Source of the DNA: an uncultured Butyricimonas sp.
GTDB taxonomy: Bacteria; Bacteroidota; Bacteroidia; Bacteroidales; Marinifilaceae
Assembly (NCBI GenBank): GCA_944321845.1
Contig: CALUMT010000001.1
Location: forward strand, 1-64,000
Direction of reading: 5' to 3'
DNA length: 64,000 nucleotides
Below are positions 9,101 to 17,258 of this stretch, in pieces (the stretch's first letter is position 1; every line of letters starts with the position of its first letter). The notes beneath the pieces were generated by a model. It was not told where the DNA came from, did no database searches, and saw only the letters and a program-made list of their open reading frames with translations. The position numbers and the translations under genes were made by a program.

Positions 9101-9745
9101 CACCACCTCGTCTATCGCCTTCACGTCGGGCTTCAAATATATCTTTAAGGTATCGTTTTCCGTGGCGCGAGAAAAGCTCACTTTTTGGCTCCGGTAGCCC
9201 ACGAAAGAGAACTCCAATTGCCCGTCGTTGATAGGCAGCGTCAACTGGAACCATCCCATCGCATCGGTCACCGCTCCCACCGTCGTCTCCATCAGCACCA
9301 CCGTCACACCCGGCATGGGCACCTTGTTCTCGTCATACACAAATCCTTTCACTTTCAACGGTTTCACCTCCTCGTCCTTCACCAATGCGGGCTTGATAAT
9401 CACCATGTCGTCGTGATACTCCCACGTGAATCCGTCGCCCAAGATAAGGCGCAACACGTCGTCCACCCGCTCCTGTGTCACATTCAACGAGATAGGGCGG
9501 GTAACATCCACCTCGTTAAAACTGTAGAAGAAATCCAAGCGGGTCTGCCGCTTCAGCTCTGAAATCACTTCCTTGAATGTCGAGCCTTCGACCTTCAAGG
9601 TCACCATCTGGTCTTGCGCCCGTACCCCCGCGGAAAGGGACAGCACGAATGCGCACACAAACAAAAACGTTAACTTCATAATTCTTTTCATTTGAACACA
9701 TGATTTATTTCGTGGGAACCATGTGTCCGTTCGTGTTTTTTCCAT
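6131..9745 (-). CDS. SusC/RagA-family TonB-dependent transporter with N-terminal STN signalling domain
   Basis: About 1204 residues. After a signal peptide (about 23-44) come an STN (secretin/TonB N-terminal) domain at about 46-115, a carboxypeptidase-regulatory-like domain (KGFVYDENKVPMPGVTVVL) at about 130-215, a TonB-box-like VVVTGYG, the plug (IRVRGTSTL, WVVDGV, LKDASATAIYGSQAANGVI) and a long beta barrel ending in an aromatic strand. STN domains contact FecR-type anti-sigma factors, which fits the FecR and sigma genes directly upstream: ligand uptake should switch on the operon. The reading frame opens at 9769, but the ATG at 9745 gives the usual start for this subfamily. Confidence 0.93.
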   Translation of the reverse strand: MEKTRTDTWFPRNKSCVQMKRIMKLTFLFVCAFVLSLSAGVRAQDQMVTLKVEGSTFKEVISELKRQTRLDFFYSFNEVDVTRPISLNVTQERVDDVLRLILGDGFTWEYHDDMVIIKPALVKDEEVKPLKVKGFVYDENKVPMPGVTVVLMETTVGAVTDAMGWFQLTLPINDGQLEFSFVGYRSQKVSFSRATENDTLKIYLKPDVKAIDEVVVTGYGNVAKGNYTGASTTVNAKDILMPGVSSIDQMLQGVVPGMLVMNRTGMVGASPSIRVRGTSTLLGRQEPVWVVDGVIQRNPQPFNSDDNTNFTMEADDIKKLAGNAISWLNPNDIETITVLKDASATAIYGSQAANGVIVITTKKASTGRVQVSYSGDFSIGQRPRYGLYDLMNSAERMEFSKDIYDEDRSFSGSQILLNIGFEGLLSRYLNKEITLDEMNTEYQRMAQQNTDWFDILFRNSFNHSHNLSFSGGSETVQNRTSFGYSQENGEARGNNVTQFTVNSNTTINLWECVTLNLSLNGSIRDVKGFAYGVDPFSYAYNTSRVIPAFNEDGTLYYHDKTGTESSAIQNKSTYRYNILNEMANTGSRNKTRTWGASFDLKWQIISGLEYQGLFSYTSSSSDTKSYATDRSFHITQIRGYEYGSVESNGPETQATPLPIGGLLETDLSNVTTIMVRNSLVYDRLFKDKHRMTLQLGVETNSVDTKGETNTRYGYMPDRGETFATPPLTYVPVGGDYTMENSAYAQGNHTVVNRVENTFSGYGMAVYSYDERYVLNLNGRVDASNRFGQDKNKQFQPTWSAGLKWRAGNENFARETWWLNNLDIYISYGYQGNAVSTVSPYLIARDEYQSLYNTYALRIQSLAYPDLGWEKTKSFNVGVDAAFLDGRLNFTFNYFRKVSDVYTTRNIPYENGMGSGVVSGSKMNNNGYDFVINVAPVRTKDFAWQLSLNTSVTKNSVENNRDNTLEDYLSGSAVVDGRPYSTFYSYEFAGLEQEYGQPTFNKLDQTVVDSPLDFLVESGKLTPDFSGGLNMSFRYKNLTLYTLFAVQWGGYGRLPNLYPTMSLDSGLPLPQDNVSKKLINRWRKPGDDTIYPSLPGTGFEPITLPTIAQETNATAIGLRYSSYALYNQSNIRVAKTDFIRCRSISLGYDFRGDWMQRAGVNYLRVSASMTNPFVWAMDKKWDGLDPETGNWPARRISSLSLQVIF

Positions 9746-9815
9746 AGTTTTGCATTTAAAATTAAACAATCAATCTTTTGGGGGTTGCAAGTTCCCTCGA
9801 GATTTCTTTTACATC

Positions 9816-9839
9816 CGGGAGTTGTTGCAGCAACTCCCG
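9816..9839. terminator. GC-rich hairpin between fecR and susC
   Basis: CGGGAGTTG at 9816-9824 pairs perfectly with CAACTCCCG at 9831-9839 (9 bp, 6-base loop). It sits in the 120-base gap between the fecR stop and the susC start, both on the minus strand. There is no clean T-run on the minus side. It may separate regulator and transporter transcription, or be a leader hairpin. Confidence 0.4.
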
Positions 9840-9864
9840 CCTTTATTTAGCGCTATTCAAGTTC

Positions 9865-11016
9865 CTATCGTCTGCTGACCACAACGGTTCGCCCGTTCAC
9901 GGTGAATTTCACCCGTGCCGTCTTCTCGATAATCGAAAAGATTTCGTTGGCCGTGTAATACTTCTTGATTACTCCCGCAAACACGAAATGTTTCACGTCC
10001 TCCGAAGTAAAGAAAAAGTCTATGTCGTACCACCGCCGCAATTGCTCGGTGATTTCCTCCAACGTGGCGCCCTCCTCAAAGTAGAATTTGCCGTCTACCC
10101 AAGCCGCCACTGCGTTCACATTCACTTTCCGGGTTGTGAACGAGCCTCCCTGCCATTCCGCCTGCAAACCCGGAGCCAACGTCACCGCCTCTCCCGTCAA
10201 CCGGTCGTTCACCCGCACGGCACCTTCCACCAACGTCGTCCGTATCGTCTTCGTGTCTCTGTAAGCCGTCACGTTGAACGTCGTCCCCAGCACCCGCACG
10301 TCCGTCTCTCCCACCGTCACGATAAAGGGCTTCGCCGCATCCTTCCGCACCTCGAAATACCCCTCTCCCTTCAAGAAAACCCGTCTTTCCTTGCCGCTGA
10401 ACGTCGTCGGGAACCGCAATTCCGATTCCGAATTCAAATATACCTTTGAACCGTCTGCCAACATCAATTGGTATTCTCCCTTCCGGGGAACAATAATCTT
10501 ATTATATTCCACCTTATTCACCTTGGCATCCCCGGCCTGATAAGTCACACCCCGGGAAGAATCCAAGCGAATTTCCACCTCACCCTGTCGCAAAAGCGTA
10601 TCCGTCAACGAGGCCAAATCAACACGTTCCCCTCCGGCCATCACCAGCGTGGCCCGGGAACTTCCGCTCTCGATGACCCCTGTACTAGCCACAACCGTTC
10701 CTTTCGGTTGCTGCCACGAGAAATAAAGCATCCCTCCTACCACGAGCAAAGGCAGGATTACCGCTGCGGCCCAACACCATCTCTGATGTCGTCTTCGGGC
10801 GTTACGTCCTTCACCTCGATATGCCTCTATCACCCGCCACATCTTCTCCCGGTCAAACTCCAGGTTTCCCCGCTCCATCATCCCCACCTCCCGCAAGGTT
10901 CTCCTCACCCGCCAGAAGTCCCGCTCCCGCCAAATCCGATCCCAAGCCTCATCCCCGGGTTTCACCTTTCCCTCCAGTATCGCCCTCAGCCATGTTTTTT
11001 CGTCATTTGTACTCAT
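9865..11016 (-). CDS. FecR-family anti-sigma factor
   Basis: A 383-residue inner-membrane protein. It has a cytoplasmic N-terminal region (1-80), one membrane helix at about 81-99 (AAAVILPLLVVGGMLYF), a periplasmic FecR domain (about 170-265, with GEYQLMLADGSKVYLNSES and VEGAVRV) and a C-terminal DUF4974-type domain (about 310-380) that resembles the STN fold. It should hold the adjacent ECF sigma factor inactive until the STN domain of the neighbouring SusC reports ligand. Order sigma, fecR, susC on one strand is standard for these Bacteroidetes signalling loci. Confidence 0.92.
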   Translation of the reverse strand: MSTNDEKTWLRAILEGKVKPGDEAWDRIWRERDFWRVRRTLREVGMMERGNLEFDREKMWRVIEAYRGEGRNARRRHQRWCWAAAVILPLLVVGGMLYFSWQQPKGTVVASTGVIESGSSRATLVMAGGERVDLASLTDTLLRQGEVEIRLDSSRGVTYQAGDAKVNKVEYNKIIVPRKGEYQLMLADGSKVYLNSESELRFPTTFSGKERRVFLKGEGYFEVRKDAAKPFIVTVGETDVRVLGTTFNVTAYRDTKTIRTTLVEGAVRVNDRLTGEAVTLAPGLQAEWQGGSFTTRKVNVNAVAAWVDGKFYFEEGATLEEITEQLRRWYDIDFFFTSEDVKHFVFAGVIKKYYTANEIFSIIEKTARVKFTVNGRTVVVSRR

Positions 11017-11134
11017 GATACAGTGTATTTAAATTCCATCTTACACCCTATAAGCGGGAAGAGGTAAAAAAAGGGTGAAAAGAAAAATAATTTTTTTCAA
11101 TGGAATTCGTAGAAAAAAAGGAACCGAGATAATA

Positions 11135-11719
11135 TCAGATCATTTCCTCTTCTGAAACACAAGCAAATAGCAAAAGCATGAATTTATTGTTACCCTCCTC
11201 AAATTCACTCTTGATTTTTTTATAGGCCACCTTCATCTGGGTCTTGACCGTATTCACGGAAATTCCCAGCTGCTCGGCAATCTCCTTGTAACTCATTCCT
11301 TCCACACACCCCAGGATAAAAATCTCCCGGCATTTGGCCGGCAAAGCATTCATCACTTCCTGCAAGCGGGCATACAATTCCTCAAAATTCTCTCCCTCGT
11401 CCATGTCTGCCTCCTGACCGCCCGCCAGAATTTCCCGCTCGTAACGGCTCTTTACCTCCTCGTGCAGCTTATAGTCTATGCAGGCATTCTTCACCGCCCG
11501 CAACAAATAGGCATAAACGGAACCCGTGTATTCAATCTGATCCCGGTGTGTCCAGAAATAAATAAAGGTATTCTGCACGATATCCTCCGCCTCCTCCTTC
11601 AACTTCACGAAACCCAACGCGTAATGAAACAACGATTCGGCATGCTGCTTGAAGAAAAAATTGAAAGCAGCCCAGTCGCCCCGCTGCATTTCCCGAAATG
11701 TCATTTCCTCCTGTTGCAT
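11135..11719 (-). CDS. ECF sigma-70 factor (FecI-like)
   Basis: 194 residues with sigma region 2 (AEDIVQNTFIYFWTHRDQI) and region 4 (LPAKCREIFILGCVEGMSYKEIAEQLGISVNTVKTQ, read as one helix-turn-helix). No regions 1.1 or 3. It is the first gene of the sigma-FecR-SusCD group and should direct transcription of the SusC operon when released. The start at 11719 is used; an inner ATG at 11704 has AGGAGG just two bases upstream, too close for a normal ribosome site. A likely promoter lies at 11743-11774. Confidence 0.92.
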   Translation of the reverse strand: MQQEEMTFREMQRGDWAAFNFFFKQHAESLFHYALGFVKLKEEAEDIVQNTFIYFWTHRDQIEYTGSVYAYLLRAVKNACIDYKLHEEVKSRYEREILAGGQEADMDEGENFEELYARLQEVMNALPAKCREIFILGCVEGMSYKEIAEQLGISVNTVKTQMKVAYKKIKSEFEEGNNKFMLLLFACVSEEEMI

Positions 11720-11742
11720 ACCATAAAACGATTTAAGACAAG

Positions 11743-11774
11743 CAAATATCTGTAATTTTTTCTACAGGAACAAA
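11743..11774 (-). promoter_or_regulatory. Bacteroidetes-type promoter before the ECF sigma gene
   Basis: On the minus strand TTTG (11771-11774) is followed after 20 bases by GATATTTG (11743-11750), close to the TTTG/TAnnTTTG consensus of Bacteroidetes housekeeping promoters (first two bases of the -7 box differ). The start codon is 24 bases downstream. Confidence 0.45.
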
Positions 11775-12063
11775 CAGGGAAAGGGTAAAATCGCTAAAAT
11801 TCGCACTAACTCTCTCATACACGGCAATCCCCGACATTCCACAAAGCAATACGCAAGGAAATAAAAGTCGCTCTATGCCTCATTATTCCCTGTTCAACTC
11901 CTGATTAATCCAGCAATTCACCAGGAAGTGATCAGCACGAGAACAGCGATTAAATCATGTTTACAGGCATATTGCCCCGGAGAGGCTCCTCCCGGGACAG
12001 GAAAAGCCCTCCAAACAGTGCAGTATCCCGATCCGATTTCTGGCGAAGAGAAGAAAAAGCGAT

Positions 12064-12096
12064 TATTGCGCGGGAGGGAAAAAACTGCTAATTTCG
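12064..12096 (+). promoter_or_regulatory. Promoter of thiL
   Basis: ATTG at 12064-12067 and TAATTTCG at 12089-12096 are spaced 21 bases and resemble the Bacteroidetes -33/-7 elements. The ATG is at 12117. The rest of the 397-base gap from 11720 shows no gene. I looked for a thiamine (TPP) riboswitch and did not find its conserved CUGAGA and ACCUGA elements. Confidence 0.45.
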
Positions 12097-12116
12097 CGAA
12101 AAGCAAAACAAACAAC

Positions 12117-13166
12117 ATGACCGAGAATAAACCGTTAACGAAACTTTCCACGTTGGGCGAGTTCGGGCTCATCCACCACCTGACCAAAAATATTCAACTG
12201 AAGAACGCCTCTTCCCTGAAAGGAGTGGGCGACGATGCCGCCGTGCTGGACTACAAGGACAAAAAAATCCTCGTGAGCACGGACATGCTTATCGAAGGCA
12301 TACATTTCGATCTGACCTATGCTCCCCTGAAGCACCTCGGCTACAAGGCCGTGGCAACGAATGCCAGCGATATCTACGCCATGAACGGCACACCCCGGCA
12401 AATCACCGTGGCCATCGCCATGTCGAACCGCTTCACCCTGGAAGCCGTCGAAGAATTATACGAGGGTATGTACCTCGCTTGCGAACATTACGGGATTGAC
12501 CTCGTGGGAGGCGACACCACCTCATCCAAAACGGGACTGTGCATCAGCATCACCGTACTGGGAGATGCCGACGAGGAGGATATCGTGTACCGCAACACGG
12601 CCCGGGAAAACGAGCTGATATGCGTGAGCGGAAATCTCGGGGCCGCCTACATGGGACTCCAGCTGCTGGAGCGGGAGAAGGTGGTTTTCCAAACGAATCC
12701 CAATGCCCAACCCGATTTCAGCGGTTACGAGTACATCCTCGAACGGCAGTTGAAACCGGAAGCCCGGAAGGATATCATCCAGATATTGCGGGACAAGAAA
12801 ATCAAGCCCACGTCCATGATGGACGTGTCGGACGGACTTTCGTCCGAGGTATTGCACATCTGCCACGACTCCGGGGTAGGCTGCAAGGTGTTCGAGGAGA
12901 AAATTCCCATCGACTACCAGACCTTCAAGATGGCCGAGGAGCTGAACATGAATGCCACGGTATGCGCCCTCTCCGGCGGGGAGGACTACGAACTGGTGTT
13001 CACCGTGCCCCTGTCCGAGTACGAGAAACTGCTGACCATCGAGGAAATCAGCATCATCGGCCACACCTGCCCGAAAGGCGAAGGCTATAACCTCGTCACG
13101 AAAGACGGCAAGGAATTCGAGCTGAAGGCCCAGGGATGGGTGAACTTTAACGGGAAGGACGAATAA
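12117..13166 (+). CDS. thiL: Thiamine-monophosphate kinase
   Basis: A 349-residue cytoplasmic enzyme that phosphorylates thiamine monophosphate to thiamine diphosphate, the last step of thiamine biosynthesis. It shows the ThiL/PurM-family nucleotide and metal motifs: GVGDDAAVLDYKDKKILVST, STDMLIEGIHFD, ASDIYAMNGTP, DLVGGDTTSS and later MMDVSDGLSSEV and ALSGGEDYELVF. The frame stays open upstream to 11928, but the promoter and family length support the ATG at 12117. No other thiamine gene is nearby; a small unknown gene follows after 14 bases and is probably co-transcribed. Confidence 0.93.
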   Translation: MTENKPLTKLSTLGEFGLIHHLTKNIQLKNASSLKGVGDDAAVLDYKDKKILVSTDMLIEGIHFDLTYAPLKHLGYKAVATNASDIYAMNGTPRQITVAIAMSNRFTLEAVEELYEGMYLACEHYGIDLVGGDTTSSKTGLCISITVLGDADEEDIVYRNTARENELICVSGNLGAAYMGLQLLEREKVVFQTNPNAQPDFSGYEYILERQLKPEARKDIIQILRDKKIKPTSMMDVSDGLSSEVLHICHDSGVGCKVFEEKIPIDYQTFKMAEELNMNATVCALSGGEDYELVFTVPLSEYEKLLTIEEISIIGHTCPKGEGYNLVTKDGKEFELKAQGWVNFNGKDE

Positions 13167-13180
13167 TAATACTTCAAACA

Positions 13181-13780
13181 ATGGATGCCTTAGAACAATT
13201 TTTAGCCCAGGCCCGACAACACCACGAGCAGGGCGACCGGCGGGGACTGAGCCGAGTATTGAAACAAGCCATCCCCAACCGGATTGACTATTACCGGGAA
13301 TGCCGCACCCTGGGACGGGATGCCGAGTTTTCGGACTTGCTGTGCAAGGCCCTGCTGCTGGAACTGGATGAGGAGGAGGAAGAAAGCATCGAATTGGCAG
13401 AACTCGCCTACGTGTGCATGTGCGAGGGATTGCGGCAAGAACCCGCAGATCTGTACGAGCAGCTCAAGAGAAGGGTCATCCTGCTGCACTATTTCGCCGA
13501 TTATTTCACGGACAGCATCATCGAGATTTTCCTCAAGAAATACCGGGAGGACAACCTGCTGCAAGCCCGCAGCCTGGCTCTTGACTCCATCGCCCGGATG
13601 CAGTTGTCCGATATTTTCTATATCGAGCAGCATTTCGGGGAACGAATCGACGAGGACGAGCAATTGAACGATATCTGCAACGACATTGAACTTGCCCCCA
13701 ACCTGACGGACCAGGAACTGGAGGAGGCGGATCTCATGCACCGGGTGCTGCATGCCTACCTGAAGGCAAAATACAAGTAA
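13181..13780 (+). CDS. Uncharacterised acidic helical protein
   Basis: 199 residues, soluble, no signal peptide or membrane segment. The predicted make-up is all helical, with an acidic run (DEEEEESIELAEL, about residues 65-77). I recognise no domain. It begins 14 bases after thiL on the same strand and stops 3 bases before the stop of the convergent ybaK gene, so co-transcription with thiL is likely. Both ends are clean and codon use matches thiL, so it is a real gene. Function unknown; the helical content could reflect TPR/HEAT-like repeats, but no repeat is clear by eye. Confidence 0.7.
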   Translation: MDALEQFLAQARQHHEQGDRRGLSRVLKQAIPNRIDYYRECRTLGRDAEFSDLLCKALLLELDEEEEESIELAELAYVCMCEGLRQEPADLYEQLKRRVILLHYFADYFTDSIIEIFLKKYREDNLLQARSLALDSIARMQLSDIFYIEQHFGERIDEDEQLNDICNDIELAPNLTDQELEEADLMHRVLHAYLKAKYK

Positions 13781-13783
13781 CCC

Positions 13784-14263
13784 TTACAGCAAGGCGCAAA
13801 GCGTTGCCCCGGTATATTCCACCAATGCCGCGGGAGCAAGGCGAATCTGTAATCCCCGAACCCCTGCGCTGATATAGATAAAGGGGTAATCCATCGCCGT
13901 CTCATGCAGGAAAACGGGGAAGGGTTTCTTCATCCCGATGGGGGAACATCCCCCGCGGATATAGCCCGTGACGGGCAAAAGTTCCTTCATGGGAATCAGG
14001 TCGGCTTTCTTGTTGCCGGATACCTTGGCCGCCAATTTCAAATCCACTTCCTTATCCCCGGGAATCACGCAGACGAAATAGCCGGAACGGTCGCCGTGCA
14101 GGACGAGCGTCTTGAACACCTGTTCCACCGGCTCGCCCAACTGTTCGGCCACGTGGGTAGCAGCCAGGTTGTTCTCGTCCACCTCGTAAGGTATCAACTC
14201 GTAAGGAATCTTGGCCCGATCCAGCAGACGGGCGGCATTCGTCTTATTGATTTTCTCTTTCAT
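13784..14263 (-). CDS. ybaK: YbaK/EbsC family Cys-tRNA(Pro) deacylase
   Basis: 159 residues, a single-domain trans-editing enzyme that hydrolyses Cys mischarged on tRNA(Pro). Family features seen: THVAEQLGEPVEQVFKTLVL with the conserved lysine in VFKTLV, the core GDKEVDLKLAAKVSGNKKADLI, and GYIRGGCSPIGMKKPFPVF. The length is normal for stand-alone YbaK. It converges on the unknown gene at 13181-13780 with only 3 bases between stops and no visible terminator there. Exact tRNA preference cannot be told from sequence. Confidence 0.92.
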   Translation of the reverse strand: MKEKINKTNAARLLDRAKIPYELIPYEVDENNLAATHVAEQLGEPVEQVFKTLVLHGDRSGYFVCVIPGDKEVDLKLAAKVSGNKKADLIPMKELLPVTGYIRGGCSPIGMKKPFPVFLHETAMDYPFIYISAGVRGLQIRLAPAALVEYTGATLCALL

Positions 14264-14338
14264 ACGGCACGTTTTTAAATATTACCCCTTTCCTGCCCCC
14301 TCCCGTTCCCGTCGGAGAAGTTTTTGGAAAGGAGAGCA

Positions 14339-16534
14339 TCAAAAGTAGAATCCAAAATTAAAATAATATTCCGGCTTTTTACTCCAGTCGGAATAACTAA
14401 ATATCAAATCAATGGGGCCGATCCGGGAATCACGGGAATAGCCCAGGGCACCGCCCCATATCCCGCGGCGATTGAGGAGATTCCCGAAATCATTGTCCTG
14501 CAAGGCGTAATTCCCGACCAACGAGAGATAGTGCTTGCTTCCCATCCGTTGGCGGAAATGCAACCTGGCAACAACAACGCTATTCTCGAAGACCTCCACG
14601 TGGTTGATTCCGGCAAAAGGCAATTGCTGGCGGACATATTTCCCGAAACTCGTTCCGCCCACGCAGTTCATGCAGGGGCTGGCCAGATTGTTCCCGATCA
14701 ACACCCGCCCGTAGAATGCAGGCAAAAGGGAAAGACGGGAAGTCAACGGCAAAACCGTCATGGCATGCCACGACAGGGCCGAAAAAGGAGTTCCATCCTT
14801 GTACGTCAGCAGATTGTCCGTGAACAGGGAATAATCCACCCGGGCCAACACGCCTTCCGTCGGGTAGAAACGACGGTCGAGCGTTTCCCAATGCACCAGC
14901 CCGTAATAGGAAAACACGCCCCGGGGCTTTATCTTCACGATATCCCCTTCACGGATGAAAAGCAGGGAATTGTAATCGAAGTACTCGTAACGGATTCCCC
15001 CGCTAAAACGCAGGTTGCGGAAATAGAGATTGGACATACTTAAATCCGCGGCATGATAACGGAAAGTGATATTGTTCGTCTTTTCACCTTTCTGGTAAAA
15101 ATTGATATCGTTATACTGGAAAGTATAAGCCAGATTAAAACGCCGCAGGAAAGTGTTCTCCAGCGAATACTCCGCCCGGAACCAGGGATTCTTGCTCAGG
15201 CTGCCCGTCAAGGACAGTTGTCCGCCCCGTAAGGCTCCCCGCCGGTAAGTGGTATTCAACAGAATTGCGGCCATTTCCTCGGAATCGAAACGAAAGCCCA
15301 CGTTGACAGCCCCCGAGGACTGTGGCATCAAGGACAATTCCAGGTCATAAGGGGCCTCCTTGCCCAACAAACGGTAATTCACCGCGGCATAAGCCTTCGT
15401 GCCATACAATTCCGCAATTGTACGGTGGATATCCGTCATCGTCACCTCGCTGTTCGCTTTCACTCGCAGACGGCGTTCCACGGCCTCCCTTTCCTTCCCT
15501 TCCACGCCCCGGATATAAATATTCCGCACGGCAAGAACCTCCCTTGTTTCCTGCTTTCCCGTTGGAGATGTTTCCCGACTACCTCCGATATACTCTCGCA
15601 AGGCAATCAGTTCATCCCACTTTTTCCGGGCCGCAACCTCACCCCGCACCAGAAGGGTGTCAATAGCCCGATCGCCAAAACTGGCCGAGGAATACCCCTT
15701 CACGTTAGGCCGAATCACCAGATCCGCCCGGGCGAGATTATCCTGATACTTGTTCATGCACATCAGGTTAATCATCTGAGCCAATACCGTAGACACGTTT
15801 CCCAGTTGCTCCGCCTTCATCAAATCGGCCTGCACATCCACCCCGATGACCACCTCCGCCCCCATGGCCAAAGCCACATCCACCGGGAAATTATTCAGCA
15901 CACCCCCATCCACCAGTACCTTATCTCCCAAACGCACGGGAGTAAACGCACCCGGAATCGCCATGCTCGCCCGCATGGCCTGCACCAGATTTCCACCATG
16001 GAATACGACCTCTTCCCGATGTACCATATCCGCCGCCACACAGGCAAAGGGTATCGGCAAGGTGGAAAAGTCCAAAGAATCATGATACCCCACGGTCAGG
16101 TCGCTGAAAAGATTGTACACGTTATGCCCGCTCACGAATCCCCGTTGTCCCTTCTTCATATCCCGTAAATCAAACGAAACAGAAAGCAGGTATTTACCGT
16201 CATTTTCCTTCTCCGTGAAAGGCAGATCGTAACGGTACACCTTGTCGCTCAACAGGAATTCCCAGTCCTGAGCCTGAATCATACTGTCCAATTGTGCCGC
16301 ACTGTAACCGATGGCATACAGTCCCCCGATAATGGACCCCATACTCGTGCCCACGATATAATCCACGGGAATGCCGGCTTCCTCCAATACCCGCAAGGCT
16401 CCCACGTGGGCAACTCCTTTCGCCCCTCCTCCACTCAGCACCACGGCCACCCGTTTCCGTTGGGCATCAACGGGAATACTGGCAAGCATACAGGCAAACA
16501 CAACAACCAGCCATTTTACATTCCTAAGCATCAT
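14339..16534 (-). CDS. Patatin-like phospholipase with POTRA and outer-membrane barrel (PlpD-like, type Vd)
   Basis: 731 residues. A signal peptide (1-24, ending VDAQ) leads into a patatin domain with the oxyanion motif SGGGAKG, nucleophile GTSMG (GxSxG) and catalytic Asp in LVDGGVLNNFP. A POTRA-like segment follows (about 335-400, VRNIYIRGVEGKEREAVERR), then a C-terminal beta barrel of the BamA/Omp85 class ending in FNFGFYF. This is the layout of PlpD-type autotransporters, where the lipase is displayed on or released from the outer membrane. The active residues are intact. It is the last of three same-strand envelope genes (28-base gap upstream). Lipid target unknown. Confidence 0.9.
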   Translation of the reverse strand: MMLRNVKWLVVVFACMLASIPVDAQRKRVAVVLSGGGAKGVAHVGALRVLEEAGIPVDYIVGTSMGSIIGGLYAIGYSAAQLDSMIQAQDWEFLLSDKVYRYDLPFTEKENDGKYLLSVSFDLRDMKKGQRGFVSGHNVYNLFSDLTVGYHDSLDFSTLPIPFACVAADMVHREEVVFHGGNLVQAMRASMAIPGAFTPVRLGDKVLVDGGVLNNFPVDVALAMGAEVVIGVDVQADLMKAEQLGNVSTVLAQMINLMCMNKYQDNLARADLVIRPNVKGYSSASFGDRAIDTLLVRGEVAARKKWDELIALREYIGGSRETSPTGKQETREVLAVRNIYIRGVEGKEREAVERRLRVKANSEVTMTDIHRTIAELYGTKAYAAVNYRLLGKEAPYDLELSLMPQSSGAVNVGFRFDSEEMAAILLNTTYRRGALRGGQLSLTGSLSKNPWFRAEYSLENTFLRRFNLAYTFQYNDINFYQKGEKTNNITFRYHAADLSMSNLYFRNLRFSGGIRYEYFDYNSLLFIREGDIVKIKPRGVFSYYGLVHWETLDRRFYPTEGVLARVDYSLFTDNLLTYKDGTPFSALSWHAMTVLPLTSRLSLLPAFYGRVLIGNNLASPCMNCVGGTSFGKYVRQQLPFAGINHVEVFENSVVVARLHFRQRMGSKHYLSLVGNYALQDNDFGNLLNRRGIWGGALGYSRDSRIGPIDLIFSYSDWSKKPEYYFNFGFYF

Positions 16535-16562
16535 CTATTCCTTTTGGTCTCGATTTACAAAA

Positions 16563-17258
16563 CTAAAGAATCTGGAACTTTATCCCAAACGAGATATTTA
16601 AAATATCACCGGGTTTCAGGTACTTGTTCGTGAAAGCGGAAATCAAGTACAGGTCACATGTCCCCACCTCGTAATAAAGCGAGATACGCTTAAACCACAT
16701 GTCTTCTCTCTGGTAGACCGTGAAACGCTGCCCCACAGAAAGCAGGAAACGCATACGGGTCGAGAATTTGTAATAAGGCGCAGGATACTTCTCCGGTTCC
16801 CTGATCCAGAAATCATCATCCAGCACCGTACTCATTCCCAAACTCACCGAAAAAGGACGGAATTCCCACGAGTCGGACAACTTCACCCGCCAAGGCATGT
16901 AATTCTCCCGCAAGGTGAGCGTCACCTTCGTCTCGTTGGAGGAAAAACGGGGAATGATTCCCAACAGGAAATCAGTTTCCCATTGCTTATGTTTCCCGTA
17001 ATCCCATCCCGTACCGACAGACACAAGCCCTATGGAGCCGGCAAACTGCAATACCTGATACTTCGGGATCATCTTTTCCCAACCGCTCCGGTAATTCTCC
17101 CGACGCCGCTCATAGCGTTCCACCCGTCGTTCATAACGTTCCTTCTCCCGCAACAATCTTAGACTGTCCCGTTCCTGCGCCCATCCCCCGACAGCTGAAA
17201 GGAGCAACGAGGCGAAACAAGCCAACTTAATAATCGACAACCTCGTAAGCATAACCAT
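16563..17258 (-). CDS. Uncharacterised outer-membrane beta-strand-rich protein
   Basis: 231 residues. A signal peptide (about 1-27, ending GGWA) is followed by a charged heptad-like stretch rich in Arg and Glu (about 30-60), which may be a short coiled coil. The rest alternates hydrophobic and polar residues with many aromatics, ending NISFGIKFQIL, as in small outer-membrane barrels. I recognise no named family. Its start overlaps the end of the phosphoesterase gene by 32 bases (an ATG at 17252 is also possible), and the patatin gene follows after 28 bases, so the three are probably one operon. Confidence 0.65.
   Translation of the reverse strand: MVMLTRLSIIKLACFASLLLSAVGGWAQERDSLRLLREKERYERRVERYERRRENYRSGWEKMIPKYQVLQFAGSIGLVSVGTGWDYGKHKQWETDFLLGIIPRFSSNETKVTLTLRENYMPWRVKLSDSWEFRPFSVSLGMSTVLDDDFWIREPEKYPAPYYKFSTRMRFLLSVGQRFTVYQREDMWFKRISLYYEVGTCDLYLISAFTNKYLKPGDILNISFGIKFQIL

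Noticed and set aside
11720..12116. TPP riboswitch before thiL
   Set aside because: No CUGAGA/ACCUGA core could be found; an ordinary promoter sits close to the start codon.
12522..13181. Minus-strand open frame of 219 codons
   Set aside because: Antisense to thiL with no family motif.
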